NCBI GenBank assembly: GCA_910586485.1
Contig: CAJUIA010000003.1
Coordinates: 114,770 to 178,769, forward strand
Length of the DNA: 64,000 nucleotides
Direction of reading: 5' to 3'
Source of the DNA: an uncultured Acetatifactor sp.
GTDB lineage: Bacteria; Bacillota; Clostridia; Lachnospirales; Lachnospiraceae
In this document: positions 41,504 to 50,784 of the stretch, piece by piece
Layout of the letters: the number at the start of each line of letters is the position of its first letter
How positions within the stretch are numbered: the stretch's first letter is position 1
Notes under the pieces: model-generated
What the model was told of the DNA's origin: nothing
Databases searched by the model: none
The model's input: the letters and a program-made list of their open reading frames with translations, nothing else
Translations under genes and position numbers: made by a program

Positions 41504-43240
41504 ATGGAATATATATTACTGGCGGCAGCTCTGGCAGTATTTGTGATCGTGATATTTACGCTGGAAGCCTGCCGCGCCAAAAGGGAAGAGAAGAATTTTA
41601 TCTTAAAGCTGTCAAAAGATTATTTAAAGCTGTCCGACAAAAAGTATGCCACGGAGCGCTTTGAAAAGCTGGACAGCTATTTCAGGCGGCATCCAAAAGA
41701 AGGGCAGCTTGACGACATCACCTGGAACGATCTGGGAATGGACGAGCTTTATAAAAGGATGAATTATACGCTCTCCGCCACGGGGGAGGAATATCTTTAT
41801 TACGCCCTGCGTTCCATTAGTCTGGACAGGGAAGAGCTGGAACGCTTTGAAAGCAGGGTCCGTTTTTTCGGAGATCATCCGGAGGCGAGAGTAAAGTTTC
41901 AGTTCCGCATGAACAGGCTGGGGCATACGGGAAAGTATTCGCTTTATGATTATATTGACAATCTGGATTACCTGGGGGAGCGGTCCAATAAAAGGCATTT
42001 TATTTTGGACCTGCTTTTTCTGCCATTGATGGGGGTGTGCGCATTCAATTTCCCGGTGGGGATGTTGGGGATTGCGGCGTTGATGGTTTATAATATTATC
42101 ACGTATTTTAAGGAAAAGGGTGAAATTGATCCTTATATTATCAGCTTTGCCTATGTGATACGCCTGCTGAACGTCTGTGACGAGCTGGAAAAAGCCGGGC
42201 TTTCAGGGTGCGGGGAAGAGCTGGAGCAGATCAAAATTCATAAAAAAGTGCTTCAGCCTATGAGAAGGAACAGTTTTTGGGTCATGAATTCCGGCTCTGC
42301 CAGAGGCGGAAACGCATCGGGTGATATTATCGGGATTGTGATGGACTATATCCGCATGGTGTTTCATGTGGATCTGATCAAGTTTAACAGTATGCTGGGT
42401 ATCCTGCGGCATCATGTGGAGGATGTGGACAGCCTGATCAGTATTTTGGGATACCTGGAGACAGCGGCGGCAGTTTGGATTTTCAGGGAGTCTCTGGAAA
42501 ACGGATGGTGCAGGCCGGAGTTTACAGAGGGAAAACTTGAAATTACGCTGGAAAACGGCTATCATCCGCTGCTGACGGCTCCGGTCAAAAACAGCATTGC
42601 GGCGGGCCGGGGGGTGCTGCTGACAGGCTCCAATGCTTCGGGAAAATCTACATTTTTAAAGACGGTAGCCGTCAATGCCATATTGGCTCAGACAATTCAT
42701 ACCTGTGCTGCGGACGGATACAGGGCTCCGCTTTTTCGGATCTATTCCTCCATGGCGCTGCGGGATGACCTTACGGGGGGAGAGAGCTATTACATTGTGG
42801 AGATTAAGGCGCTGAAGCGGATTCTGGATGCCGCCGCAGGTACGGCAGCAGATGCAGCAGCGGATGTCGGCATAAATGCTGTAACGGCAGGCAGGGCGCC
42901 GGTTTTGTGTTTTGTGGACGAGGTACTGAGGGGGACAAATACGGTGGAGCGGATAGCGGCATCCACACAGATCTTAAAATCCCTTGGCAGGGCAGGGATA
43001 TTTTGCTTTGCGGCTACTCATGATATTGAGCTGACAGAGCTTTTACAGGATGCGTTTGACAATTATCATTTTGAAGAAAACGTACAAAATGGCGACATCA
43101 GCTTTAACTACTGTCTGCAGGCCGGGAAGGCTTCCAGCCGGAACGCCATCAGACTGTTGGAGCTGATGGGGTATCCGGATGAGATTACGGACCGGGCGTT
43201 CCGCATGGCGGAGCGGTTTCTTACGACGGGAAGCTGGTAA
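41504..43240 (+). CDS. Membrane-anchored MutS-like ATPase
   Basis: 578 residues from ATG 41504 (GGAGGG upstream). One N-terminal transmembrane helix (residues 2-20), a central pair of hydrophobic segments (about 163-200), then the MutS lever and ATPase: Walker A LLTGSNASGKSTFLKT, YSSMALRDDLTGGESYYIVE, Walker B VLCFVDEVLRGTNTVER, and ATHDIELTELL. It lacks the mismatch-recognition, connector and clamp domains of MutS, so a role in mismatch repair is doubtful. An Ala/Gly-rich insert lies before Walker B (GTAADAAADVGINAV). Function unknown. Confidence 0.85.
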   Translation: MEYILLAAALAVFVIVIFTLEACRAKREEKNFILKLSKDYLKLSDKKYATERFEKLDSYFRRHPKEGQLDDITWNDLGMDELYKRMNYTLSATGEEYLYYALRSISLDREELERFESRVRFFGDHPEARVKFQFRMNRLGHTGKYSLYDYIDNLDYLGERSNKRHFILDLLFLPLMGVCAFNFPVGMLGIAALMVYNIITYFKEKGEIDPYIISFAYVIRLLNVCDELEKAGLSGCGEELEQIKIHKKVLQPMRRNSFWVMNSGSARGGNASGDIIGIVMDYIRMVFHVDLIKFNSMLGILRHHVEDVDSLISILGYLETAAAVWIFRESLENGWCRPEFTEGKLEITLENGYHPLLTAPVKNSIAAGRGVLLTGSNASGKSTFLKTVAVNAILAQTIHTCAADGYRAPLFRIYSSMALRDDLTGGESYYIVEIKALKRILDAAAGTAADAAADVGINAVTAGRAPVLCFVDEVLRGTNTVERIAASTQILKSLGRAGIFCFAATHDIELTELLQDAFDNYHFEENVQNGDISFNYCLQAGKASSRNAIRLLELMGYPDEITDRAFRMAERFLTTGSW

Positions 43241-43260
43241 ATCTAAGGCTTCCCGTTTTT
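43226..43260 (+). terminator. Terminator overlapping the end of the MutS-like gene
   Basis: ACGGGAAGC (43226-43234) pairs exactly with GCTTCCCGT (43248-43256), followed by T residues. The left arm is inside the last codons. Confidence 0.85.
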
Positions 43261-43279
43261 ACGTGTATAAGGTGTACTT

Positions 43280-43369
43280 GTCTGCTGACAGCAGACCACA
43301 GAAAAAAATAATTTCTATATAATCTGGTTGAATCATGAATTGCGGCATATAACTGCAAAATCAACCAGA
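43280..43369 (+). promoter_or_regulatory. Two inverted repeats and a -10 box before the O-acylation operon
   Basis: GTCTGCTG-A-CAGCAGAC (43280-43296) is a perfect dyad. TATAAT lies at 43318-43323 without a good -35, and TCTGGTTGA (43323-43331) pairs exactly with TCAACCAGA (43361-43369) just before the SD. The first dyad is centred about 42 bases before the likely transcript start, a usual activator position. Confidence 0.55.
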
Positions 43370-43382
43370 CAGGGGAATTATT

Positions 43383-44372
43383 TTGAATAAGCTCAGAGGA
43401 AGAAATCTGCTCATATTATTAAAATGGGTTCTTTTTATCTTACTTTTCTTTTGCATCCAGCTTATGGCAGTCAGGATGCTGTACCCTTCAAATGTCGGCA
43501 CACGTGCATGGCAGCGTTTTTACAGGCTGAAAAAGGGTGAGGCGGAGCTGCTGGTGCTGGGAAGCAGTCATGCGTATTCCACATTTGATCCCGCGGTCAT
43601 TCAGGAGATTGCAGGAATGAACAGCTATATTCTGGCATCCAATTCCCAGACTGTGGTTCAGGCTTATTTTAATTTGAAAGAAGCGCTGCGATACCAGCAT
43701 CCGGAGGCGGTCATTTTGGAAGCTTCTTCTTTGGACGACAATAATAACTGGCGATATGGGGTGACGCCTGACCGGGACTGGAAGAAGGAAGCGAATATTG
43801 ACGGGATGCGGTTTGGCCTCACGAAGCTGGAGGCCGTGAAGGAACAGTATCTGCAGGAAAACTGGAGTTATGCGCTGTTTCCCATTGTCAGATGCCATGA
43901 TAACTGGGAGGATATTGCCACGGTCGGCTCCAATCTGGCATTCTGGAGCGGAGGGATTTGGAATTTTTCTTCCTTTCATCCAAGTGTGACTTTCATGTCT
44001 GAGGAAACAGCGGCGTTGTATGCACAGGCAGAGTATAATCCAGGGGAATTTGTGATATCCGAGACAAATGTGGAACACTTTCACAAACTGGCCCGGCTGT
44101 GCCGGGAAGAAGAAATCCCTCTTTATGTGGTGATGGCGCCCATGTATGACGAATATATCCGTTCCGTAAATTACGACAGCTGGGCGGAAAAGATCATGGC
44201 TCTGGCCGAAAGCGAGGGTGTGTATTATCTGGATTGTAATCGTCATTATGATGAGATTGGCCTGGAGGCCATAGACTTTGAGGACGCATTTAACGGCTGG
44301 CATCATTTGAACGGGACAGGCGCAGCCAAGGTGAGCCGATTTGTCATGGAGAAGCTTCAGGTGCAGGAATAA
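43383..44372 (+). CDS. SGNH-like protein of the O-acylation operon (1)
   Basis: 329 residues, TTG start at 43383 after CAGGGGAA. One N-terminal membrane anchor (about 9-31), then an extracellular SGNH-like fold: nucleophile motif ELLVLGSSHAYSTFDP, Asn block ILASNSQTVVQAYFNLKEAL, and HLNGTGAAKV for the catalytic His region. Such proteins (AlgJ/AlgX/DltD-like) accept acyl groups from a neighbouring MBOAT protein and pass them to extracellular glycans. The MBOAT gene follows directly. Confidence 0.78.
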   Translation: MNKLRGRNLLILLKWVLFILLFFCIQLMAVRMLYPSNVGTRAWQRFYRLKKGEAELLVLGSSHAYSTFDPAVIQEIAGMNSYILASNSQTVVQAYFNLKEALRYQHPEAVILEASSLDDNNNWRYGVTPDRDWKKEANIDGMRFGLTKLEAVKEQYLQENWSYALFPIVRCHDNWEDIATVGSNLAFWSGGIWNFSSFHPSVTFMSEETAALYAQAEYNPGEFVISETNVEHFHKLARLCREEEIPLYVVMAPMYDEYIRSVNYDSWAEKIMALAESEGVYYLDCNRHYDEIGLEAIDFEDAFNGWHHLNGTGAAKVSRFVMEKLQVQE

Positions 44373-44391
44373 TTCACGGGAGGGCAGGGCA

Positions 44392-45894
44392 GTGCTGTTT
44401 AATTCATTTTCATTTTTGATCTTTTTTCCTATTGTTGCCATCGTATATTTTTTGATTCCGCAGCGGATAAAGTATTTGTGGCTGCTTGGCGCCAGTTATT
44501 ATTTTTATATGAGCTGGAATCCAAAGTATGCGCTGTTGATGCTGGCGGTGACGGTGATTACCTACGGGGCCGGGCTGCTGATGACGGTCTGCGGGCGGAA
44601 GTCCGGCAGACGGGGTAGACGGCTGAAAATGGTGTGTATTTTTGGGGGGATAGTACTGCTTCTGGGAATTTTGTTTGTCTTTAAATATTATGGGTTCGCT
44701 GTGGAGAGCGTGGGGAAGGTATTTGCCATATTTCATATTACCGTGCAGATGTCTGCCTTTGATATTCTCCTGCCCGTGGGCATTTCTTTTTATACCTTTC
44801 AGGGCCTCGGATACATCATCGACGTTTACCGGGGAGAGACTGCGGCAGAGAAGAATTTCCTGCGTTATGCCCTGTTTCTTTCTTTTTTTCCACAGCTGGT
44901 AGCCGGACCCATCGAGCGCAGTAAAAATCTGCTGAATCAGATTTATGAGCCTCATAAATTTGACGCTGGGCGGGTAAAGGACGGATTGCTGCTGATGGGC
45001 TGGGGCTTTTTCCAGAAGCTTGTGATTGCCGACCGCATTGCGATTCTGGTGGATGAGGTTTATGGGAATTATTTGAGTTACTCAGGACTGCAGCTCCTGC
45101 TGGCTACAATCCTGTTTGCGTTTCAGATTTACTGTGATTTCGGCGGATATTCGGATATTGCCGTGGGAGCAGCGCGGGTGATGGGCTTCACGCTGACGAA
45201 GAATTTCAGGAGTCCCTACTGTGCCGTTACGGTAAGTGAATTCTGGAGAAACTGGCATATATCCCTGACCACCTGGTTTCGTGACTATATCTATATTCCT
45301 CTGGGCGGGAACCGCCGGGGCAGATGGCGGAAATATCGGAATCTTCTGCTGACCTTTACCCTCAGCGGCCTTTGGCATGGCGCAGGCTGGAACTATATAA
45401 TCTGGGGCGGGCTTAACGGACTGTATCAGGTGGCGGGAGATCTGACCGCACCCTTACGTGGCCTTTTGCAGGAGAAATTACATATCCGCACGGAATGCGG
45501 GAGCTATCGGCTTTTCCGGCGTCTGATCACCTTTGCGGCAGTGGATTTTTCATGGTTCTTTTTCCGGGCGGATGGTTTTAAAATTGCTTTGCAGATGCTC
45601 CGCCACGGATTTCAAAATATCGGTTTGCTCACCTTCTTTTCTCAGGAGAATCTGCTGGGTATTCATACGATCGGTTTGTCGGAAAAGAATTTTTTTGTTA
45701 TGCTGCTTAGCCTTGTGCTGTTGATGTGGGTGGACAATCGGAAAAGGCGGGGAGTGGATTTTAAGGGAATATTGGCGCGGCAGAATATCTGGTTCCGCTG
45801 GCTGGTCTATTACGGATTGATTTTCAGCATCCTTATTTTTGGCATATACGGTCCTGGATATGACGCTTCTGCATTTATTTATTTCCAATTCTGA
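44392..45894 (+). CDS. MBOAT family O-acyltransferase (AlgI/DltB-like)
   Basis: About 501 residues, GTG start at 44392 after ACGGGAGGGCAG. Ten or more membrane helices. Core motifs: FPQLVAGPIERSKNLLNQI, FWRNWHISLTTWFRDYIYIP and the catalytic-His block SGLWHGAGWNYIIWGG. MBOAT proteins move acyl groups, usually acetyl, across the membrane for O-acylation of alginate, peptidoglycan or teichoic acid. Two SGNH-type partner genes flank it, so the set forms a complete O-acylation machine; the target glycan is unknown. Confidence 0.93.
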   Translation: MLFNSFSFLIFFPIVAIVYFLIPQRIKYLWLLGASYYFYMSWNPKYALLMLAVTVITYGAGLLMTVCGRKSGRRGRRLKMVCIFGGIVLLLGILFVFKYYGFAVESVGKVFAIFHITVQMSAFDILLPVGISFYTFQGLGYIIDVYRGETAAEKNFLRYALFLSFFPQLVAGPIERSKNLLNQIYEPHKFDAGRVKDGLLLMGWGFFQKLVIADRIAILVDEVYGNYLSYSGLQLLLATILFAFQIYCDFGGYSDIAVGAARVMGFTLTKNFRSPYCAVTVSEFWRNWHISLTTWFRDYIYIPLGGNRRGRWRKYRNLLLTFTLSGLWHGAGWNYIIWGGLNGLYQVAGDLTAPLRGLLQEKLHIRTECGSYRLFRRLITFAAVDFSWFFFRADGFKIALQMLRHGFQNIGLLTFFSQENLLGIHTIGLSEKNFFVMLLSLVLLMWVDNRKRRGVDFKGILARQNIWFRWLVYYGLIFSILIFGIYGPGYDASAFIYFQF

Positions 45895-45918
45895 GAATGG
45901 TCCGGGAGGATTTCATAA

Positions 45919-46890
45919 ATGAGAACAGCTAAGAAGATAATGGCGTTTATCGTGTTTCTGATCGTCGGTGTCCTCCTGTTTTGTTTTATACAGGCGTTGT
46001 TTGTGGAGAAAAGCTCCTATCCAAGGTATCGGGCCTGGAAGGCAGGAAAGGATATTGATGTTTTGGTGCTGGGCAATTCCCATGCGGACAATGGGATTCG
46101 GGCGGAATCCCTGTCTCTTGCGCTTTCGGAAAGCGAGGGGCGGGATGTACGGGTATTTAATTATGCGGTATACGGAATGCGCATGGAGCAGATGTATTAT
46201 TTTGTAAAAGAAATCTTGAAAAGTCATGTGCCGGAGCTGATCATTCTGGAAACCTTTGCTTTTTGCCCGCTGGAGGACGGGGACAGAGATATTCTGGCCA
46301 GACGGGCCTTTGACGTGCTCCCGCTGAATCGGAATAAAGTGGAAGGGGTGAATTATTGCGTATTGGAGGCGCGGGAAAGCTTTTACCTGCCGTTTTTATT
46401 ATATCATTCGCGCTGGGAGAGCCTGTCACCCTATGATTTCATGGTTTTATATGACGACACTTTGTGGCCTGCCTATGGAGGCAACGGGATCTACACGGCA
46501 GAGGCCATGGAGGACCCGGATGACGGATGGTTTCAGCAGGCAGTACCAGGTCCGGATGAGCTGCGGGAAATTACGCCCACGGAAAAGGAGTGCCTGGAAA
46601 AGCTGCTTCTGCTGCTGGAAGAAAAGCAGGTGAGGCTGCTGTTTGCCAGTGTTCCCTTTAAGAGCCAGATGGCGCAAAGCAGCATCGAACAGATAAAGAT
46701 TAACAATTATCTGCGGGAGATTTATGTCAACGGGAGTACGGTCCAAATGCTGGACATGAATTGCCTCTGGGACGAACTGGACTTTGACTATAACGATTTA
46801 TATAATGCCGGACATGTCAACAGCAGCGGTGCGGACAAGGTGACGGAGTGCCTTTTGGAATATCTGAGAGGCAGCGGGCTGCAAAAATGA
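45919..46890 (+). CDS. SGNH-like protein of the O-acylation operon (2)
   Basis: 323 residues. N-terminal membrane anchor (about 6-28), nucleophile motif VLVLGNSHADNGIRAES, FNYAVYGMRMEQMYYFVKE and the His region NAGHVNSSGADKV. Same overall layout as the gene at 43383 but low sequence similarity, so not a recent duplication. Together they bracket the MBOAT gene like AlgJ and AlgX bracket AlgI function in Gram-negative alginate acetylation; division of labour is inferred. Confidence 0.76.
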   Translation: MRTAKKIMAFIVFLIVGVLLFCFIQALFVEKSSYPRYRAWKAGKDIDVLVLGNSHADNGIRAESLSLALSESEGRDVRVFNYAVYGMRMEQMYYFVKEILKSHVPELIILETFAFCPLEDGDRDILARRAFDVLPLNRNKVEGVNYCVLEARESFYLPFLLYHSRWESLSPYDFMVLYDDTLWPAYGGNGIYTAEAMEDPDDGWFQQAVPGPDELREITPTEKECLEKLLLLLEEKQVRLLFASVPFKSQMAQSSIEQIKINNYLREIYVNGSTVQMLDMNCLWDELDFDYNDLYNAGHVNSSGADKVTECLLEYLRGSGLQK

Positions 46891-46935
46891 GGAAATTGTC
46901 ATAGGAAGGGCGCAGGGAAAAGAGGAACTATTTGC

Positions 46936-46964
46936 TTGACGGAAGCGGCCGGTATTGCTATACT
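46936..46964 (+). promoter_or_regulatory. Promoter for the small membrane protein and WYL regulator
   Basis: TTGACG (46936-46941) and TATACT (46959-46964), spacer 17 bases. Confidence 0.7.
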
Positions 46965-47047
46965 TAAAATCAGAATGTGCCATGTCTGAAACGGGCCGGC
47001 ACATCCAAGTATACAAATACATACAAATTAAGAAAAGAGGCTTAAAG

Positions 47048-47218
47048 ATGGGAAAGCTGATTGAGTTTGGAAGAATGTTTTTGTCTTATGGGCTGTTAAT
47101 GCTGATTATTGCGGTAGTTGCAGGTGCAGCGGTATTTATCGGTATTACCATGGCAAAGAAAAAGAACGCAAAGAACGAGGCGGCCGCCTCCGGGGAAGCT
47201 CAGAAAGCGGAAAGTTAA
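47048..47218 (+). CDS. Small single-pass membrane protein
   Basis: 56 residues from ATG 47048, with AAAGAGG upstream. One transmembrane helix (about residues 13-33, GLLMLIIAVVAGAAVFIGIT) then a Lys-rich and an Ala/Glu-rich tail (KKKNAKNEAAASGEA). One base separates its stop from the WYL regulator start, so they are co-transcribed. Similar one-helix proteins are common in Lachnospiraceae; function unknown. Confidence 0.7.
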   Translation: MGKLIEFGRMFLSYGLLMLIIAVVAGAAVFIGITMAKKKNAKNEAAASGEAQKAES

Positions 47219-47219
47219 T

Positions 47220-48251
47220 ATGGCGAAATCGGCGGGGCAAAAGCTGAAGCTTCTGTATATTATCAAGCTTTTGACGGAAAACACAGATGAAAACCATCCG
47301 GTGAGTACAGCGGATATTATTGCATATTTAGAATCCAAGGACATTCACTCCGAGCGGAAAAGCATCTATGACGACATAGAAAAGCTTTGTGATTTCGGTT
47401 ATGACATCATTCAGGTCCACAGCAGGCTGGGCGGCGGATATTATATGGGCAGCCGGGATTTTGAGCTTGCGGAATTAAAGCTTTTAGTAGATGCGGTACA
47501 ATCCTCACGGTTTATTACGACCAGAAAATCCAGAAGCCTAATTAAAAAGCTGGAGCATATGGCCGGGAAATATGACGCCGGAAAGCTGCAGAGACAGGTT
47601 TACGTGGCCGGACGCATCAAAACGGAAAATGAAAGCATTTATTATAATATTGACAATATACACAGAGCGATTCAGGGAAATCAGCAGATCGAGTTTCAGT
47701 ATCTGGACTGGAACCTGAAAAAAGAGCTGGTGCCCCGGATCGGAAGCAGGAAGCAGGCCAGTCCCTGGGCGTTGATCTGGAAGGAAGAAAATTACTATCT
47801 GGCGGCGTACGACGGCACGGACGGTATCATGAAGCATTACCGTGTGGATAAAATGGGGCAGGTCAAGGTGCTGAAGGAGGCAAGGGAAGGCTTGGAACAG
47901 TTTTCCGAGATTGACCCGGCGGCCTATACCAATCAGACCTTCGGCATGTTCAGCGGCGAGGCGGAAACTGTTACCCTGCAGTTTCCCAACAGGCTGGTGG
48001 GCGTTGTATTGGACCGGTTCGGCAGGGAGGCGGATATTCGGCCCATGACGGACAGGATTTTTCGAATCCGTGTGAAGGTAGCAGTCAGCGGACAGTTTTT
48101 CGGCTGGCTGTCGGGAATTGGAAGGGAAGCGGTAGTAATTGCACCGGCCTCCGTAAAAGAGCGGTACCGAAAATGGCTCACTGATATTGTGGCTACCATG
48201 CAGCTGACGGCAGAATTGCCGGAGTCTTTTCGGGAAAAAGAAGAAGGTTAG
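47220..48251 (+). CDS. WYL-domain transcriptional regulator
   Basis: 343 residues from ATG 47220. N-terminal winged HTH (KLLYIIKLLTENTDENHPVS, then ERKSIYDDIEKLCDFGYDI), central WYL domain (AIQGNQQIEFQYLDWN, then SPWALIWKEENYYLAAYDG) and the WCX extension at the C-terminus. WYL proteins bind nucleic-acid ligands or fragments and control DNA damage, defence or phage genes. A clear terminator follows. Target genes are unknown; the co-transcribed membrane peptide gives no clue. Confidence 0.9.
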   Translation: MAKSAGQKLKLLYIIKLLTENTDENHPVSTADIIAYLESKDIHSERKSIYDDIEKLCDFGYDIIQVHSRLGGGYYMGSRDFELAELKLLVDAVQSSRFITTRKSRSLIKKLEHMAGKYDAGKLQRQVYVAGRIKTENESIYYNIDNIHRAIQGNQQIEFQYLDWNLKKELVPRIGSRKQASPWALIWKEENYYLAAYDGTDGIMKHYRVDKMGQVKVLKEAREGLEQFSEIDPAAYTNQTFGMFSGEAETVTLQFPNRLVGVVLDRFGREADIRPMTDRIFRIRVKVAVSGQFFGWLSGIGREAVVIAPASVKERYRKWLTDIVATMQLTAELPESFREKEEG

Positions 48252-48255
48252 GTCA

Positions 48256-48294
48256 GGTATCTGAATTTAATCCAAAATTCAGGTACCTTTTTTG
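48256..48294 (+). terminator. Terminator after the WYL regulator
   Basis: Arms AGGTATCTGAATTT (48256-48269) and AAATTCAGGTACCT (48276-48289) with one mismatch-rich spot, followed by T residues to 48294. Confidence 0.85.
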
Positions 48295-48317
48295 TATATA
48301 TTTTTTTATTCCCTTCG

Positions 48318-48346
48318 TTGACAATTTGGAGATTCTTCCTTATACT
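48318..48346 (+). promoter_or_regulatory. nrdD promoter
   Basis: TTGACA (48318-48323) and TATACT (48341-48346), spacer 17, a near-consensus housekeeping promoter. The leader to the nrdD start is about 165 bases and holds no recognised riboswitch. Confidence 0.8.
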
Positions 48347-48358
48347 GTTTAATAGTGG

Positions 48359-48372
48359 CACAATATATAGGG
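48359..48372 (+). promoter_or_regulatory. NrdR-box-like operator
   Basis: CACAATATATAGGG differs by one base from the core NrdR pattern CACWATATATWGTG. It lies just downstream of the expected transcript start of nrdD, where NrdR would block transcription. Confidence 0.55.
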
Positions 48373-48520
48373 AGCAGAGAGCGACGGAAAACTATATTTT
48401 GTGCCAATATACAGAAGCAGGCCGCGTGACAGAGAATGCGCCGTATGGCAGGAGCCGGCGGCGGAGGAATGCAGGGACAGCGTGTATAAAATCATGAAGT
48501 GACGGAAGGGAAAGGAATCT

Positions 48521-50710
48521 ATGAGCAGTAATTTTGATAAGGCATCTACGGAGAATATTGATTACGGGAAAGAGTTTAAGCCTGAGAGAGAGGTTTATGT
48601 TGTTAAGAAGGACGGCAGTAAGGAAATCTTTAACGTGCAGAAGGTTATCAACGCGGTGGCAAAGAGTGCATACCGTGCTTTGACAAAATTCACCGCGGAG
48701 GAAGAAAGCAATATTTGCCGGTACGTAATCGAAAAAGTGAATGAAATGGAGGTAGATGAAATTCCGATCCCGGTAATGCACAATATTGTGGAGAGTGCCC
48801 TGGAGCAGGTAAAGCCGGTGGTGGCAAAGAGCTACCGGGATTACCGCAATTATAAGCAGGATTTTGTGCGTATGCTGGACGATGTATATAAAAAGAGCCA
48901 GTCCATCATGTACATTGGGGACAAGGAAAATGCCAATACCGACTCCGCCCTTGTGGCTACCAAAAGGAGCCTGATCTTTAATCAGCTGAACAAGGAGCTG
49001 TATCAGAAATTCTTTCTGACCACGGAAGAGATTCAGGCCTGCAGGGACGGCTATATTTATGTGCATGATATGTCGGCCAGAAGAGATACCATGAACTGCT
49101 GTCTTTTTGACGTGCAGAATGTGCTGAGCGGCGGCTTTGAAATGGGAAATGTCTGGTATAATGAGCCGAAATCGCTGGATGTGGCCTTTGATGTGATCGG
49201 AGATATTGTCTTAAGCGCTGCCAGCCAGCAGTATGGCGGTTTTACCGTGCCCAGTGTGGATTTGATCTTAGAGCCCTATGCGGAAAAGTCCTATGATAAG
49301 TACGTGGACAAGTATATCCGGCTGGGAATTGACAGGGACACGGCCGAGGCGGAAGCCTACGCGGATGTGGTACGGGAGTACGAGCAGGGATTTCAGGGCT
49401 GGGAGTATAAGTTTAATACGGTGGGAAGCAGCCGGGGTGATTATCCCTTTATTACGGTGACGGCGGGCACCGGCACCGGCCGGTTTGCAAAGCTGGCCAC
49501 CATTACCATGCTGAACGTGAGAAGGCGGGGACAGGGCAAGAAGGACTGTAAGAAGCCGGTACTGTTCCCCAAGATTGTATTTTTATATGACGAGAATCTG
49601 CACGGCCCCGGAAAGCCGCTGGAGGATGTTTTTGAGGCCGGTGTCAAATGCTCTGCCAAGACCATGTATCCCGACTGGCTGAGTCTTACGGGCAAAGGAT
49701 ATGTGGCCAGCATCTATAAGCAGTATGGAAAGATTATTTCTCCCATGGGCTGCAGGGCGTTCCTTTCTCCCTGGTATGAGAGAGGGGGAATGCACCCGGC
49801 TGACGAAAAGGATGTGCCTGTATTTGTGGGACGTTTTAATATCGGTGCGGTATCTCTTCACCTGCCCATGATTCTGGCCAAAGCCAGAAAGGAGAGCCGG
49901 GATTTTTATGAGGTGCTGGATTATTATCTGAATCTGATCCGTCAGCTGCATATCCGTACGTATGCTTATTTAGGGGAAATGCGGGCTTCCACCAATCCCT
50001 TGGCTTACTGTGAGGGCGGCTTCTTAAACGGGCATCTGGGACTGCATGATAAGATCAAGCCATTACTTAAGTCGGCTACCGCCAGCTTTGGCATTACGGC
50101 ATTGAACGAGCTTCAGGAGCTTTACAACGGGAAATCCCTTGTGGAGGACGGTAAATTTGCCCTGGAGGTTATGGAATATATCAATACAAAGGTAAATGAG
50201 TTTAAGGAAGAGGATGGTAATCTTTATGCCATATATGGAACACCGGCCGAGAATCTCTGCGGAGTGCAGGTAAAGCAGTTTCGCAAGAAATATGGCATTG
50301 TGGAGGGGGTATCGGACAAGGAGTATGTGAGCAACAGCTTTCACTGTCATGTATCCGAGGACATTACCCCCATCGAGAAGCAGGACATGGAGGAACGCTT
50401 CTGGAATCTCTGCAACGGCGGAAAGATACAGTATGTAAAGTATCCGATTGATTATAATATCGAGGCGATCAAAACGCTGATCCACCGGGCAATGGAAATG
50501 GGTTTTTACGAGGGAGTCAATTTGTCTCTGGCATATTGTGACGACTGCGGGCATCAGGAGCTGGAAATGGATGTGTGCCCTAAATGCGGAAGCCGTAATC
50601 TGACGAAAATTGACCGGATGAACGGCTATTTATCCTATTCCCGCGTGCATGGGGACACCAGGCTGAACGATGCGAAGATGGCAGAAATTGCGGAGAGGAA
50701 GTCTATGTAA
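48521..50710 (+). CDS. nrdD: Anaerobic ribonucleoside-triphosphate reductase (class III)
   Basis: 729 residues. An ATP-cone domain at the N-terminus (VVKKDGSKEIFNVQKVINAV), the ten-strand barrel with the active-site region HDMSARRDTMNCCLFDVQNV, the zinc finger near the end (CDDCGHQELEMDVCPKCGSR) and the glycyl-radical region DRMNGYLSYSRVHGD with Gly in NGYL. It reduces NTPs to dNTPs under strict anaerobiosis and needs the activase NrdG, encoded at 50974 after a 263-base spacer of palindromic repeats. SD GGGAAAGG precedes ATG 48521. Confidence 0.97.
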   Translation: MSSNFDKASTENIDYGKEFKPEREVYVVKKDGSKEIFNVQKVINAVAKSAYRALTKFTAEEESNICRYVIEKVNEMEVDEIPIPVMHNIVESALEQVKPVVAKSYRDYRNYKQDFVRMLDDVYKKSQSIMYIGDKENANTDSALVATKRSLIFNQLNKELYQKFFLTTEEIQACRDGYIYVHDMSARRDTMNCCLFDVQNVLSGGFEMGNVWYNEPKSLDVAFDVIGDIVLSAASQQYGGFTVPSVDLILEPYAEKSYDKYVDKYIRLGIDRDTAEAEAYADVVREYEQGFQGWEYKFNTVGSSRGDYPFITVTAGTGTGRFAKLATITMLNVRRRGQGKKDCKKPVLFPKIVFLYDENLHGPGKPLEDVFEAGVKCSAKTMYPDWLSLTGKGYVASIYKQYGKIISPMGCRAFLSPWYERGGMHPADEKDVPVFVGRFNIGAVSLHLPMILAKARKESRDFYEVLDYYLNLIRQLHIRTYAYLGEMRASTNPLAYCEGGFLNGHLGLHDKIKPLLKSATASFGITALNELQELYNGKSLVEDGKFALEVMEYINTKVNEFKEEDGNLYAIYGTPAENLCGVQVKQFRKKYGIVEGVSDKEYVSNSFHCHVSEDITPIEKQDMEERFWNLCNGGKIQYVKYPIDYNIEAIKTLIHRAMEMGFYEGVNLSLAYCDDCGHQELEMDVCPKCGSRNLTKIDRMNGYLSYSRVHGDTRLNDAKMAEIAERKSM

Positions 50711-50784
50711 AGCGTGAAGGAAAGCACTAAGCTCGTTCCTCGCTAAGTGCTTTCACGCTCTGCAAGGCAGAGCTTCTTCACGCA

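Noticed and set aside
46955..47047. Longer N-terminus for the small membrane protein
   Set aside because: The upstream in-frame ATG overlaps the -10 box of the likely promoter, so it would not be transcribed; ATG 47048 has a good SD.
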